Below, one piece after another: positions 20,273 to 33,044 of a stretch of DNA of 33,044 bases. The translations under genes were made by a program, and so were the position numbers. The first letter of the stretch is position 1, and every line of letters starts with the position of its first letter. Below the pieces are notes generated by a model. That model was not told the DNA's origin. It saw nothing but the letters and a program-made list of their open reading frames with translations, and ran no database searches. Origin of the DNA: Balamuthia mandrillaris (taxonomy: Eukaryota > Discosea > Longamoebia > Balamuthiidae); NCBI GenBank assembly GCA_031835245.1, contig JAVKOQ010000490.1:1-33044 (forward strand). The letters are read 5' to 3'.

Positions 20273-20403
20273 GTATAATTCAGCGAACAGCAACCCCGGT
20301 ATTTTCCTCGTTCAAACCATCCGTCCGCACTATGGCTCGGCGAGGACACCTGCTGGTTGTCCTGGCTAACGGTTGTTCGGCTTGTAGTGCAGAAACAGTC
20401 TGT

Positions 20404-20455
20404 CGTATCCGATGTCTTCCTCTCTTTCTTGCTCTATCTAGGTATAGTGCAGCTT
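20404..20455 (-). pseudogene. Remnant of a 5S gene: upstream region plus first nucleotides only
   Basis: On the minus strand a degraded leader (AGCTGCACTATACCTAGAT) runs into GAGCAAGAAAGAGAGGAAGA and then CATCGGATACG, matching the region before the real 5S genes and their first seven bases. The 5S body is missing. The remnant lies about 130 nt upstream of the RNA ligase start and in the same orientation. Confidence 0.65.
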
Positions 20456-20554
20456 CTCCATGTAAGTGAGATAGTGTGGCGACCAAGTGGGGAATACGTT
20501 TCTTGCTCGCTGTGTTTTTTTTTTTTTCTTGAAGCTTTCTTCTCGCATGAAGTG

Positions 20555-20624
20555 CAGCTGTTCGAACCTTCTTGTGCGGTCAAGTTTGGGTTGAACTCAC
20601 CCAATTGCCCAAGCAGAACAGCTG
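20555..20624. ncRNA. Candidate structured RNA of about 70 nt
   Basis: The ends pair over 9 bp (CAGCTGTTC with GAACAGCTG). Inside are two hairpins, CTTG-TGCGGT-CAAG and TTGGGT-TGAACTC-ACCCAA, giving a compact multi-branched fold, readable on either strand. It lies in the small-RNA cluster between the ligase and U2 copy 2. It is not a standard tRNA, and I recognise no family. Confidence 0.3.
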
Positions 20625-20832
20625 ACCACAAGGCGCTCCATTCGCTTTGTTAAGGAGGAGAGGGCATTCGGGCGTTCCTGAGGGAGGACCTGGTGGATGT
20701 GCCACCATCCATCGTCATGGTGCATGAGTGGCAGTGTTGTTGCTGGGAGCAGGAGCGCTGTTGCTCGCGACGTACAAGACGAATCTTGCCGAGCAGAGAG
20801 AGCTTTGTTTGTGGCCCATCCAGAAAGAGATG

Positions 20833-21088
20833 GACAAACTATCAGAGGTGTCTTTGTATGCAATGGAATGAATGGTAAAGAGGTGGACCGTTGCAACGAA
20901 CTCTGCAGGAGTGCCATGCAGAGCCGATCCGCGGTGTGAGGGCGGTTCGGCCGGCAAGCCAGCGAACCAAAAGCACCGCACACCTTCCCTGAAGGAGAAA
21001 AATAGGTTGAATCATAAGAGCCAGTCCTGGAGGACTGTCATCCAGGGATTAAGCTGGATAGAACAGATACTACACTTGATCGGAGCCA
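20833..21088. repeat. Duplicated segment, copy 2
   Basis: This is the partner of 17760-18015, carrying the U2 body and about 95 nt of 3' flank. Sequence similarity falls off sharply on the 20833 side. Confidence 0.9.
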
Positions 21089-21107
21089 ATGTTGGGTCCG
21101 AGAAGAT
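20928..21107 (-). ncRNA. U2 spliceosomal snRNA, copy 2
   Basis: It has the same architecture as copy 1. Stem I is longer and more like ordinary U2: TCGG-AC-CCAA with TTGG-CT-CCGA. It has the branch-site block GATCAAGTGTAGTATCTG, stems IIa and IIb (one terminal pair of IIb lost by an A-to-C change on the plus strand), the ATTTTTC Sm site and the 3' hairpins. It is divergent from 5S copy 2, about 195 nt away. Of the three copies it looks the most canonical. Confidence 0.93.
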
Positions 21108-21160
21108 GGTTTCTGGGTTGCTTCGCTGGCTCGTTATGTTTATGCATCCCTTGGCTGCAT

Positions 21161-21182
21161 CGGTTATTGGTGAAGAAAGGGC
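21161..21182 (-). promoter_or_regulatory. PSE-like element of U2 copy 2
   Basis: The minus strand reads CCCTTTCTTCACCAATAACCG, 54-75 nt upstream of the U2 5' end and matching the copy 1 element in sequence and distance. Confidence 0.6.
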
Positions 21183-21259
21183 TGAGAACTTTATTTGGTT
21201 CGGTGAATAATAAAGTACAGTGGGATATGGGCATGTTGCAAGATAGTGAGTGCAAAGCT

Positions 21260-21304
21260 GTTACAGACGATACGTAGATTGAGCAAGAAGGAGAGGAAGA
21301 CATC
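21260..21304 (+). promoter_or_regulatory. Conserved upstream region of 5S copy 2
   Basis: TTACAGACGATACGTAGATT precedes GAGCAAGAAGGAGAGGAAGA and CATC, nearly identical to the leaders of copies 1 and 3 and directly abutting the 5S start. Sequence further upstream differs from the other copies. Confidence 0.6.
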
Positions 21305-21422
21305 GGATACGGCCATACTGCGGAGAAAGCACCGCTTCCCGTCCGATCAGCGAAGTTAAGCTCCGCCAGGCGATGTCAGTACTGGGGTGGGTGACCACCC
21401 GGGAATCCATCGTGCTGTATCC
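21305..21422 (+). rRNA. 5S ribosomal RNA, copy 2
   Basis: 118 nt with paired ends and all conserved 5S blocks, identical to copy 3 by eye. A T-rich terminator (CCTTTTC) follows at once. Confidence 0.97.
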
Positions 21423-21649
21423 TCCTTTTCTTTTTCTCTCTCCTTTCTTTCTTTTTTGCTTCTCTCTCCTCCATTCTAACAGCCGGTTTTCTTCAATTTT
21501 TTGTTTGCCATTATAGCGGCATGCATCTCTTTTGTTTTAAAGCATTGCAAGCGGGTTGTGTTAGGTTGCTGTTGGGATGATAAAATAAAAAATGATGTTC
21601 GGAGAACCCCAAACACAACAGCTGTGACGGGAGGGGTAGATGCAAAAGG

Positions 21650-21770
21650 AGCCAGCGAAGCAACTCCAGAAACCATCTTCTTGTCCCAACATTGGCTCTG
21701 ATCAAGCGTAGTATCTGTTCTTTCTAGCTTGATATATGTATGCAGAGTTTGTTGAAACGGTCGCCCTCTG
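21650..21770 (+). pseudogene. Decayed U2 snRNA copy (copy 3)
   Basis: GAGCCAGCGAAGCAACTCCAG matches the 5' flank of U2 copy 2. AACCATCTTCTTG and ATTGGCTCTGATCAAGCGTA then match the U2 5' half, with the GTAGTA branch-site block kept. After TTCTTTCTAGCTTGA the match stops; a piece of the 3' flank (TGCAGAGTTTGTTGAAACGG) resumes at about 21740. Stems IIa and IIb, the Sm site and the 3' hairpins are missing, so this is an internally deleted copy. Confidence 0.8.
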
Positions 21771-22067
21771 GGGGTACTCTTTTTGTGGCAAATCGAAAGC
21801 AACTGTTTCCGAGAGTAAAGCCAAAACCAAGCAAAGCCTGAATTACATACGTTTCTTTGCATCGTCGGTGGACACTGTTCCGCCTGTGATGGAAACGGTG
21901 CTTAACCTGAACAACGTGGTTCTAATTCAAGCTGATGCTCCCCATTCGCATTGAAGAACGTACAAATAAAACACCGAATGACCTCCACAATCACTCTAGG
22001 CTCGGTCTCCCGCAAGACCTGCAGTCCAGGATTGTGCCAAAAAGTAAACAGGAGAAAAAGAAAAGGA
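21771..22067. other. Region without a recognised gene between the U2 remnant and 5S copy 3
   Basis: A 72-residue plus-strand frame (21736-21954) overlaps the U2 remnant and has no recognised motif. AATAAA occurs at about 21966. A small GGTCT/AGACC hairpin lies near 22010 on the minus strand. Nothing here is convincing as a gene. Confidence 0.4.
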
Positions 22068-22185
22068 GGATACAGCACGATGGATTCCCGGGTGGTCACC
22101 CACCCCAGTACTGACATCGCCTGGCGGAGCTTAACTTCGCTGATCGGACGGGAAGCGGTGCTTTCTCCGCAGTATGGCCGTATCC
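22068..22185 (-). rRNA. 5S ribosomal RNA, copy 3
   Basis: The sequence is identical to copy 2 by eye but inverted. It ends GTGCTGTATCC, followed on the minus strand by TCCTTTTC as terminator. It points towards the decayed U2 copy 3, so this third unit is convergent rather than divergent. Confidence 0.97.
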
Positions 22186-22248
22186 GATGTCTTCCTCTCC
22201 TTCTTGCTCTATGCATGTATCGTCTGCAACGCTTCAGATCGAACAAGT
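22186..22248 (-). promoter_or_regulatory. Conserved upstream region of 5S copy 3
   Basis: On the minus strand this reads GAACTTGTTCGATCTGAAGC, GTTGCAGACGATACATGCAT, then AGAGCAAGAAGGAGAGGAAG and ACATC. It is collinear with copy 1 over about 63 nt with a handful of differences. Confidence 0.6.
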
Positions 22249-22609
22249 TCTCGCTTTTGAGACACTTTCCCCTCTCGTGGATCCAAATCTTTCTTCCTCC
22301 TCTATTGCTTGTTTTTTATTTTTTGATCGTTAAGGTTAAAAGAACGAAGAAAAAAAGTGGACGCACTGCGATGAAGAACGCAAATCATGTATTGGTCCTG
22401 CGATTTTGCAGTTTGGTGAACAAAGAAACCCAAAACCGAAGAATGGGAAGATCGTTGGAGTTTAGCGACATCAACCGCAAAAACTGTGCAAGTTTGATGT
22501 CTGCCTCTCCTTCCACCACTTCCTTCAACCCCACAAATGCTCTCGCTTTCCTGTTTTATTCCGTTGTTAGGTTCAAAAAATGATTGAGAAGCAGAGAAGC
22601 GAGGAAGAA
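22249..22609. other. Region without a recognised gene between 5S copy 3 and the FLCN stop
   Basis: This 361-nt stretch should contain the FLCN 3'UTR. The minus strand contains no clear AATAAA close to the stop. A GCGATGAAGAACGC string recalls 5.8S rRNA, but the flanks do not support that. Confidence 0.4.
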
Positions 22610-25894
<3,285 letters not shown>

Positions 25895-26428
25895 CCTCTC
25901 CTTTTTTTTTTTTTTTTTTTTTGGTCGGGCCGACGCACAAGAGGGACCAAGAAAGATGAGAGAGTGAGAGAGAGCAAGTCGTCGTTCTTGCTTTCTTCTT
26001 CGCAACAACTTTCTTTTTTGTTGCTTTTCTTCGAATGACGTTGGTTATTACCATTTATAATCCTTAATTACGTCATTTTCTTAAATGGTGAACTAATTTT
26101 TCGTATTTCATAAAAAAGATCAATGATGCAACGGGTGTCGATCCCGCGTAATACAAGAGTTCCATGTCGTCATTGAAGGGTAGGAGTAATGTGAAGACTC
26201 CTCGTGCGAAATCAATCAGAATAGTTTTTGTCGACCGAGCAAAAAACGAAGGGGGGGAAAGAAGAAGAACAAAGGGAGAGAGCGAGGAAACGACGTTCGG
26301 TTAGATTTTGTGGCTTGATTTTCCCTCTCGTGCACGTACCGGATCGATAAGCTTGTTGTTTGATCAACAAATTGAAGTTTTTCATTTGTGAGATAAAGCA
26401 AAGATTGGCAATCAACGCACACAAAAGA
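25895..26428. promoter_or_regulatory. Divergent promoter region FLCN / SmD1
   Basis: The 534 nt between the two start codons include a 22-nt T run (25901-25922) just upstream of the FLCN ATG and two CRE-like half sites, TGACGTT at 26036-26042 and TTACGTCA at 26068-26075, about 30 nt apart. Nearby CCATTTATAAT and AAATGGTGAA resemble inverted versions of each other. A tRNA T-arm-like hairpin lies at 26131-26147. No gene is recognised inside. Confidence 0.45.
26131..26147 (-). other. tRNA T-arm-like hairpin with B-box-like core
   Basis: The minus strand reads GCGGG-ATCGACA-CCCGT: a 5-bp stem and a 7-nt loop with C56, G57 and A58 in tRNA positions. The next bases (TGCATCA) find no matching 5' acceptor strand, and the upstream D-arm candidate (GGAGT…ACTCC) is not canonical. 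This is a possible tRNA relic or an extratranscriptional B-box. Confidence 0.25.
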
Positions 26429-27806
<1,378 letters not shown>

Positions 27807-28182
27807 TGTGTGTGAAACCTGGTTTCCCTCTCTCTCTGTTTTTTTTTTTTTTGCTTGTTGCTCCTCCCCTCCTCTCTGTTCATCAAAGTGGGAACTGCGT
27901 TGTGCAGTTTGAGATTTAAAAAAAATGAAAAGTTTTTCTTCTTTCTAAACAACAATTTTTTTTAAATTTTATTTTCTGTTTTTTTCTGTTTTCTTTTTTG
28001 TTCGTGAAAAAAAAAGGTGGTTTGGAGCAACAGAGTTGAAGCTGAACGATACGAAGAGTTGGTTGCTTTCGTCCTCTCGTCGGGTTTGGTGTGTTGCCAT
28101 GCTGCGGAATCCATTTGGTTTTGTTTGTTTTAACTCGAGAGTTGAATGAAGTACTTGTGGAGAGAAGAGAGAGAGATGTGGG
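27807..28182. other. Convergent 3' region between SmD1 and MYB
   Basis: This 376-nt stretch separates the SmD1 stop from the MYB stop. It has A- and T-runs at 27838-27852, 27917-27924 and 27955-28016, but no canonical AATAAA on either strand that I trust. It must hold both 3'UTRs. No gene is seen. Confidence 0.4.
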
Positions 28183-31100
28183 TTAAAGCGAAAGAGTGTT
28201 GGGGTTGGCGGTGCCCGCTCTCTGTAGGATTTGCTCGGCTAAGGCGAACATTGACTTCTTTTCTTCCGTCGGCTGCATCAACCTTTGAAGAGAGAATGAG
28301 GCTTTCTTCATTCGAGAGAAGAGAAGAGAAGAGAGAAAGAGAGAAATAATTACCGTAAAGCCTTCCAACCATTGTCTTCATCATCGCCAGATTGAGAGGT
28401 ATCGCCAATCATGTCGAGAAGATGATGATGCTCCTTGCCAGAGGCAGGCCATCCCGTGGAAAGCTCCTCTCCATTGTGATGATAGTCTTGATGTGGCTGA
28501 TGTCCGTTCTCTATGATAAGAAACGCTCTTCCGCTATCTAAAGAAGAAGGGCACAACAAAGTGGAAGCAGCAGAAGAGACAGGAGAAGCAGATGCAAATG
28601 AAGATGAAGGCTTTCGGTTGATGGTAGAGTTGATGGATTTCAACTGTTGGCCAATGGTCATAGGAACTGCTCTAGGAGTTTTGGCGGAGGATTTGGTTTC
28701 TCCAGGGTCAGAAGAGGAAGATGAAGAAGCGGTCAACGAGGGTGAAATGAAGATGGAGGCAGAACGAAGAGAGGAAGCGGCAGCAAGCTCATCCAAACTG
28801 GAAGAAGGAGATGAAGAAGAGGCAGCTGCAGAGGAGGAAGAAGAGGCCGGCGAAGAAGCTGCGCAGTCATATTCCAGGGAGGAAGGAGAGGAAGACGAAG
28901 GAACAGAGAGAGAGGCTTTGGTGTTATCAGGAGTGGTGAGCAAAACAGTAGGTGTGTGTTTGTTGCGAGGGGGTGTGAAAGGCTCCGCAAAAGTAGGCTG
29001 ACGGATGTTAACACGATTAGGAGTCAAGAAGGGAGAAAAGCCGTCCAAAGGCGAGTGCTTTGCGGGAGAGGGAGAGGCGAACAAACGTGAAGGAGAGGCA
29101 AGTAAAGAAGAAAGTTGTTCGTCGGTGGTTAGGGACAATGCACCATTGGTGCTACTGGTCGATGGTGATGGTGCGGTGCTGTATTTCCGCTTTTTCTTGG
29201 TGTCGTTACCAGCAAAGAAGACAGAGGGGGAGAAAGGAATCTGTGAAGATGACGACTGCGACGAAGCTCGCAATGGAGACAGTAAACCCGTCACACCATT
29301 GTTGCTTTCAGAAGGAGATTTGTTGTGTGTAGGAGTAGTAGCAATAGAGGGAGAAGAAAAAGTGCCAGGCTCCATCTTGATCACTCTTCGGCGTTTGGGA
29401 GTATGACGACGAAGAATGCTGGGAGGAGAGGGTAGACCCAACTCTCCATGCGTGAGTTGAAGTAAGGAACGTTTGAGGGGGCTCTTCAAGGGGCTAGGCC
29501 GAATGGGAGAGGCGGAGGGCAGATGGTTCAAATCTAGGCTTGGCAATTCGAGGTCTTCCAAACAAAAGAGCCTTTGCGCATCTTTGTTATGAGAAATAGC
29601 GATTAGAAAAATTCTCAAAGAACAAAAAAGAAACAGGAAAAACAAACCAAACAACAAAGGATTATACGCGGGAAGAGCACTCGAATCAGAAGAATAGGCA
29701 AGAGGCGAGAACCCAGCCGCTCGTTGATTCCTAATGGGGGTAGATGGCAACAAGTTGTGTTCACCGCTGCTCTGCTGGCCATACTTGACATTCTGCTGTT
29801 GTTCTTGCTGCAACCAAGAAGACGCGGCTGGCAGCAACGTTGCATTGGCAGAAGAGTGATGGGGAGGAGTAGAGGGGGCATCTGCAACAAGGTGGTGACC
29901 GTTGGTTTCAGCGTGACTGTTGTTATTGTTTGAGAAGCTGAGTTCGGTTTCATCCCCACAGCCGCTCAACTCTTCTGATCTGCTGTCGTCTAGAGTAGTG
30001 TCTCCCCGCGAGACCTCGAGGCCACTTGCGTCGATTGTTTGGTGACCATTAATAACACCAGTGCTTCTCCGCTTCCGCCTAATTGTGCTGCCTGCTTTCT
30101 TTGCCGAAGTAGCAGCAAGGTTTACTTTGTTTTCTTTATTGTCGTAGGCAGAAGAGGTGGATGTTGTTTCCTCCTCGAGTTTTCCTTCCTTTGCAAGCCG
30201 TCGCCGCATGGTGCTGTTCCAGTGGTTCTTAATCGCATTGTCCGTCCTGTTTGTATTACAAGCAAACAAAAAAGAACTTTAGTGACGATTGCTTTGAGTA
30301 TCACTCTCAGAGTAAATTACCTTCCGGGCAAAAGCTTCGCTATCTCAGCCCAACGATTGCCTAATTTTTTGTGCGCTTCCAGGATGATCTTATCTTCCTG
30401 TTCTGTCCAAGCGTCCTTTTTGATGGCGGGGTTGAGATGGTTGTGCCACCTTTCTCTGCATTGCTTGCCGATTCTGCCTTTGAGGTGGGAGGCGATAAGT
30501 GACCATCTCTTTGGTCCATACCTCTCTACCAACTCAATTACAAGCTCATCTTCCTATTATTATTTCCGCGGATTAAGGAAAGTGAACTACAGAAACAAAG
30601 CAAAGGAAAAGGAAGGGTTTAGAACCTCTTTTGTCCAAGGTCCCTTCACCAGCTCCGGATTCAGCACTTTCTGCCACCGATGCAAACACTGCACATCCGA
30701 CCGACCAGGCACGCACTCCGCGATCTGTTTCCAATTCTTAGCTCCATACAATTTCACCGCCTCTCGCAGCGTGTTATCCTGTTCCAACGAGAGAGAAGAG
30801 AGATGAGAAAGGGGAGAAGGAAAAAAAAAGAGCGGGAAAATATTTTGTTAGAGCGGGAAATAAAATCGGGATAAATCGGAAATTTCGGATAAATACCTCC
30901 TGTTTGGTCCAACGACCCCTCGAGCGCCTAAATTGGGTCCGTTGGCCTTTTTTGCCGACATTCACAACGGTCACCCGCGAAGAAGAAGAAGATAACCGTT
31001 GTTTCTGCTCGGCCTCCGCCTCCTCTGCCTCTTCCTCCTCCCCTTCGGCCAGGTCGGCGGCGCTGAGGCCGCACTGTCGTAGGTTGTCGTCCTCGTCCTC

Positions 31101-31836
31101 CTCCCCCTCGGCCAGCTCGGCGGCGGCGGCGCCGCTGAGGTGAAGGCGCGCGGTCTGCTGGTTGTGAGGGTGCAGTCGGGGGCCTGCCGTGCACATATGT
31201 GACCGTTAAAAACGGAGAGGAGGGTGAAGAAGAATGACAGAAGAGAGAAGCAAAGAACGGAGGGTGAGCGACTGGTAAAGGGGGACAGAGAAGCAGTGGC
31301 ATTTGAAAAAGACGAGCGAGAGCAGAGAGCGCGGTTCAAAGTGCAGATGTGATCTCGCTCAAACAGAGAAAGGGAGAGAGGGGAGGAAAGAGAGGGGGGG
31401 AGGGGAGGGGGGGTACACGCACCTGGATGAGCAGCCAAAGCGGGGGTAGTGGACTGCTTTGGCACAGCAGGGCTCCTGTTGTTGGCGGCGTTCACAGCGT
31501 GGAAGGCAGAGGCCGAGCCAAAGCCTCGCAACCTGTTTTGATTGAATGATGAGAGAACAACGCATTCGGGTCAACACATTATGAACATGTAAAAAAACAA
31601 AAGAGGGATGAGAGAGAGAAACACATAAAACAGTTTAAACATCAACAGAGAGGGACGCACACTAAATCGGTGGCTCCGGTGACGCGGTCAGAGGAGGTGG
31701 AGGAGGGCAGCTCAATCCCGCCGCCGTTCATCAGCAAGTGCGGGCTAATGGTCGCGGCCGATGCGTTTTGGATGGGGGTGGCCCGCAACGAGGAGGAGGA
31801 CGAAGACGAAGAAGAGGCTCTGCCCAACGCATCCAT
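28183..31836 (-). CDS. Three-repeat (R1R2R3) MYB transcription factor
   Basis: Eight exons (31836-31661, 31532-31423, 31183-30897, 30778-30626, 30553-30321, 30246-29668, 29571-28354, 28282-28183) give 951 residues in phase. The three MYB repeats lie at about 183-340: R1 RGRWTKQEDNTLREAVKLYG, R2 KGPWTKEEDELVIELVERYG with RIGKQCRERWHNHLNP, R3 DAWTEQEDKIILEAHKKLGN with TDNAIKNHWNSTMRRR. This is the c-Myb/MYB3R class that controls G2/M and cell-cycle genes. The long Ser-rich C-terminal half holds many SP/TP sites (SPLKSPLKRS, FSPFLTPNR, FTPPRNKHTP), as expected of a CDK substrate. The last exon, 33 residues, depends on removing an intron whose retention meets a TAA at once. N-terminal exons 1-3 are placed by phase and splice sites only and are less certain. 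Confidence 0.9.
30832..30860. promoter_or_regulatory. Two E2F-like GCGGGAAA sites in a MYB intron
   Basis: GCGGGAAA occurs at 30832-30839 and 30853-30860, 21 nt apart, in the intron between exons 3 and 4. The reverse complement TTTCCCGC is the E2F consensus. B-Myb-type genes are E2F targets in animals. Confidence 0.35.
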
Positions 31837-32692
31837 GGTGTTGGAGGAAAAGGAGGTTTAATGTTTAATAATGTTATTATTTTTTTTGATTTTTGTTTTT
31901 TGATGCTGCGCAACACAAAGAGGGAGTGAGAAAAAATGAATCACAGAAAAAAAACAACAAAGAGGAAGCAAAGGGGGAGGAGAAGAGAGGAGAAGAAAAC
32001 AAGAAAGGCACCTTTTTGTTGAAAAGTTGATTGAAAGAGGAAAATACGAGTTCACAAACAATCAACAAAAAAGGGGTTCTTCTTTGGTTGCCCTCTTTTT
32101 TGTTTTTGTTGTTGTTGTTTTTTTTGTTTAAATACAAAAGACTGTTTTTTTTTTTGCGAAGGATGATCAAGTGAAGGGGATGAGGGAGAGAGGGGGGTAA
32201 GCTCCTTTCCGCCCAGTTGCTTCCTTGTTTCTTCTTTATTTCAAGAACACAAAATAATTTTTTCGCGTTTTGCGGTTTGGAGAGAGAAAGAGGGAGAACC
32301 GCAAAAATAGAGGACGTTTGGTCCGTTGGAGAGAAACCCGTATATTATTTTGTTTTTGTCCGCCCCCACTCTCTCGCAGCCGCGACTGTCCCCCTTGACT
32401 CCTTTTCCTGTAGACACCAACTTTCTTTTTCGGCTATCGATAGTCGATAAAAACTCCACGTCAGCAGCAGCAAACCACCCCCTAAAATTGTCCAACGAAA
32501 AATCTGCCTGTTCATTGGACAATTTGCCGTGCAGCTCCGAAACCAGCCGTTAAACAAAATTCGGAGTTGGCAAAGCACGTTACGGGAGAGACGTTAGGCT
32601 CCAAGTTTCCAGTTACCGCCAGATCGAAAATTGGCGGGAAGCAGATCACGAATTGTTGAGGGGTCAGATTTTCAGACTTGGGGAAATTGCCA
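31837..32692. other. Region between the MYB start and the glycosyltransferase stop
   Basis: About 860 nt without a convincing gene. It should hold the MYB promoter and the 3'UTR of the glycosyltransferase. Features are T/A-rich runs (31869-31910, 32095-32155), and an inverted CTATCGATAG (palindromic) near 32436-32445 followed by TCGATAAAAA. An E2F-like site lies at 32631-32641. Confidence 0.4.
32631..32641. promoter_or_regulatory. E2F-like site, same 11-mer as at MLH1
   Basis: TTGGCGGGAAG is the exact reverse complement of the element upstream of MLH1 (10738-10748). It lies about 800 nt upstream of MYB and 52 nt beyond the glycosyltransferase stop. Confidence 0.4.
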
Positions 32693-32939
32693 TCACAGCG
32701 AACTTCCTACGGGGTGCGCCTGAGCCGAGCGCAGACAAGAGAAAAGGGAACGATAGGCCCTTCCCTCGTTTTCCAAGCTGTACTTCTCATTGGCATGAGC
32801 CTTTGCTCTCGAGGAGAGAGCCTTTCGTAGATCGGAGGAATCAAGGAGTCGTTTTGCATATGCTACAAAGTCGTGCGGTGTATCAAACAGAAGTCCCGTT
32901 GTTTCATGCTCTATCACACTTTCATTTCCTTGGATCCTC
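32693..32939 (-). CDS. GT-B fold glycosyltransferase, last exon (5' part outside window)
   Basis: The exon begins after TATTGAAG and encodes RIQGNESVIEHETTGLLFDT followed by a helix-rich tail (FVAYAKRLLDSSDLRKALSS, AKAHANEKYSLENEGRAYRS). VIEH-x2-TGLLF followed by a run like LLDSSDLRKAL is the end of the nucleotide-sugar binding domain in family GT1/GT4 enzymes, where the Glu contacts the donor sugar. The specific enzyme cannot be named from this piece. The upstream intron is entered by a CTTTCT repeat that runs off the window. Confidence 0.75.
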
Positions 32940-32951
32940 CTTCAATACAAA

Positions 32952-33044
32952 CACAAAGAGAAAGAGAAAGAAAAAGAAAAAGAGAAAGAGAAAGAGAAAG
33001 AGAAAGAGAAAGAGAAAGAGAAAGAGAAAGAGAAAGAGAAAGAG
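32952..33044. repeat. AGAAAG hexamer repeat at the window end
   Basis: GAGAAA/AGAAAG units fill the last 90 nt, with two early AAAAAG variants. They lie in the glycosyltransferase intron and read CTTTCT on the sense strand. The repeat continues beyond the window. Confidence 0.9.

Noticed and set aside
20440-20480. U1-like 5' end (ACTTACATGG) on the minus strand
   Set aside because: It continues into the 5S leader remnant and lacks the U1 stem-loops and Sm site.
22368-22440. 5.8S rRNA-like string GCGATGAAGAACGC
   Set aside because: Only about 14 nt match well; flanking 5.8S sequence and 18S/28S neighbours are absent.

Overview
This is nuclear DNA of a eukaryote, most likely a free-living protist. 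Seven of the nine complete or partial protein genes are split by short introns with pyrimidine-rich sense strands. I rebuilt 52 coding introns by hand from reading frame, homology and splice signals: 51 are GT-AG and one is AT-AC. The three 5S rRNA copies resemble the amoebozoan (Acanthamoeba-type) 5S as I remember it, so Amoebozoa is my best guess. That is an inference, not a computed placement.

Layout. 1-4336 (+): 3' part of a large membrane protein of the family of Arabidopsis At3g28720/At5g58100. 4366-7649 (-): VPS33, an SM-family membrane-tethering protein, convergent with the first gene with only 29 nt between stop codons. 8288-10543 (+): intronless PHD / TFIIS-middle / SPOC transcription regulator (PHF3/DIDO/Bye1 type). 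10788-13959 (+): MLH1 mismatch-repair protein. 14018-14628: small element with terminal inverted repeats. 15058-17591 (+): BFR1/proton-pump-interactor-like coiled-coil protein. 17760-22250: small-RNA cluster with two U2 snRNA genes (-), a decayed U2 copy (+), three 5S rRNA genes (two +, one -), a fragment of a 5S promoter region, and an intronless GC-rich Rnl2-type RNA ligase (-). 22610-25894 (-): folliculin (FLCN), which carries a U12-type AT-AC intron. 26429-27806 (+): SmD1, divergent from FLCN. 28183-31836 (-): three-repeat MYB. 32693-window end (-): last exon of a GT-B glycosyltransferase.

Themes. RNA processing recurs: U2 snRNA (17855-18029, 20928-21107), the Sm-ring protein SmD1, an RNA ligase between the two U2-5S units, and a minor-spliceosome intron. 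VPS33 and folliculin both act in endolysosomal membrane and nutrient signalling. MLH1 and MYB are proliferation-linked, and both have E2F-like sites nearby. Large microsatellites (TTC/TTG, CTT/GTT, TCTGTC, CTTTCT) sit inside introns and are always pyrimidine-rich on the sense strand of the host gene, whichever way the gene points.

The most interesting points are the AT-AC intron at 22864-22985, the U2/5S/RNA-ligase cluster, and the strand-locked intronic repeats. I saw no CRISPR array, retrovirus-like element or complete tRNA gene. All exon borders are manual and have no transcript support.
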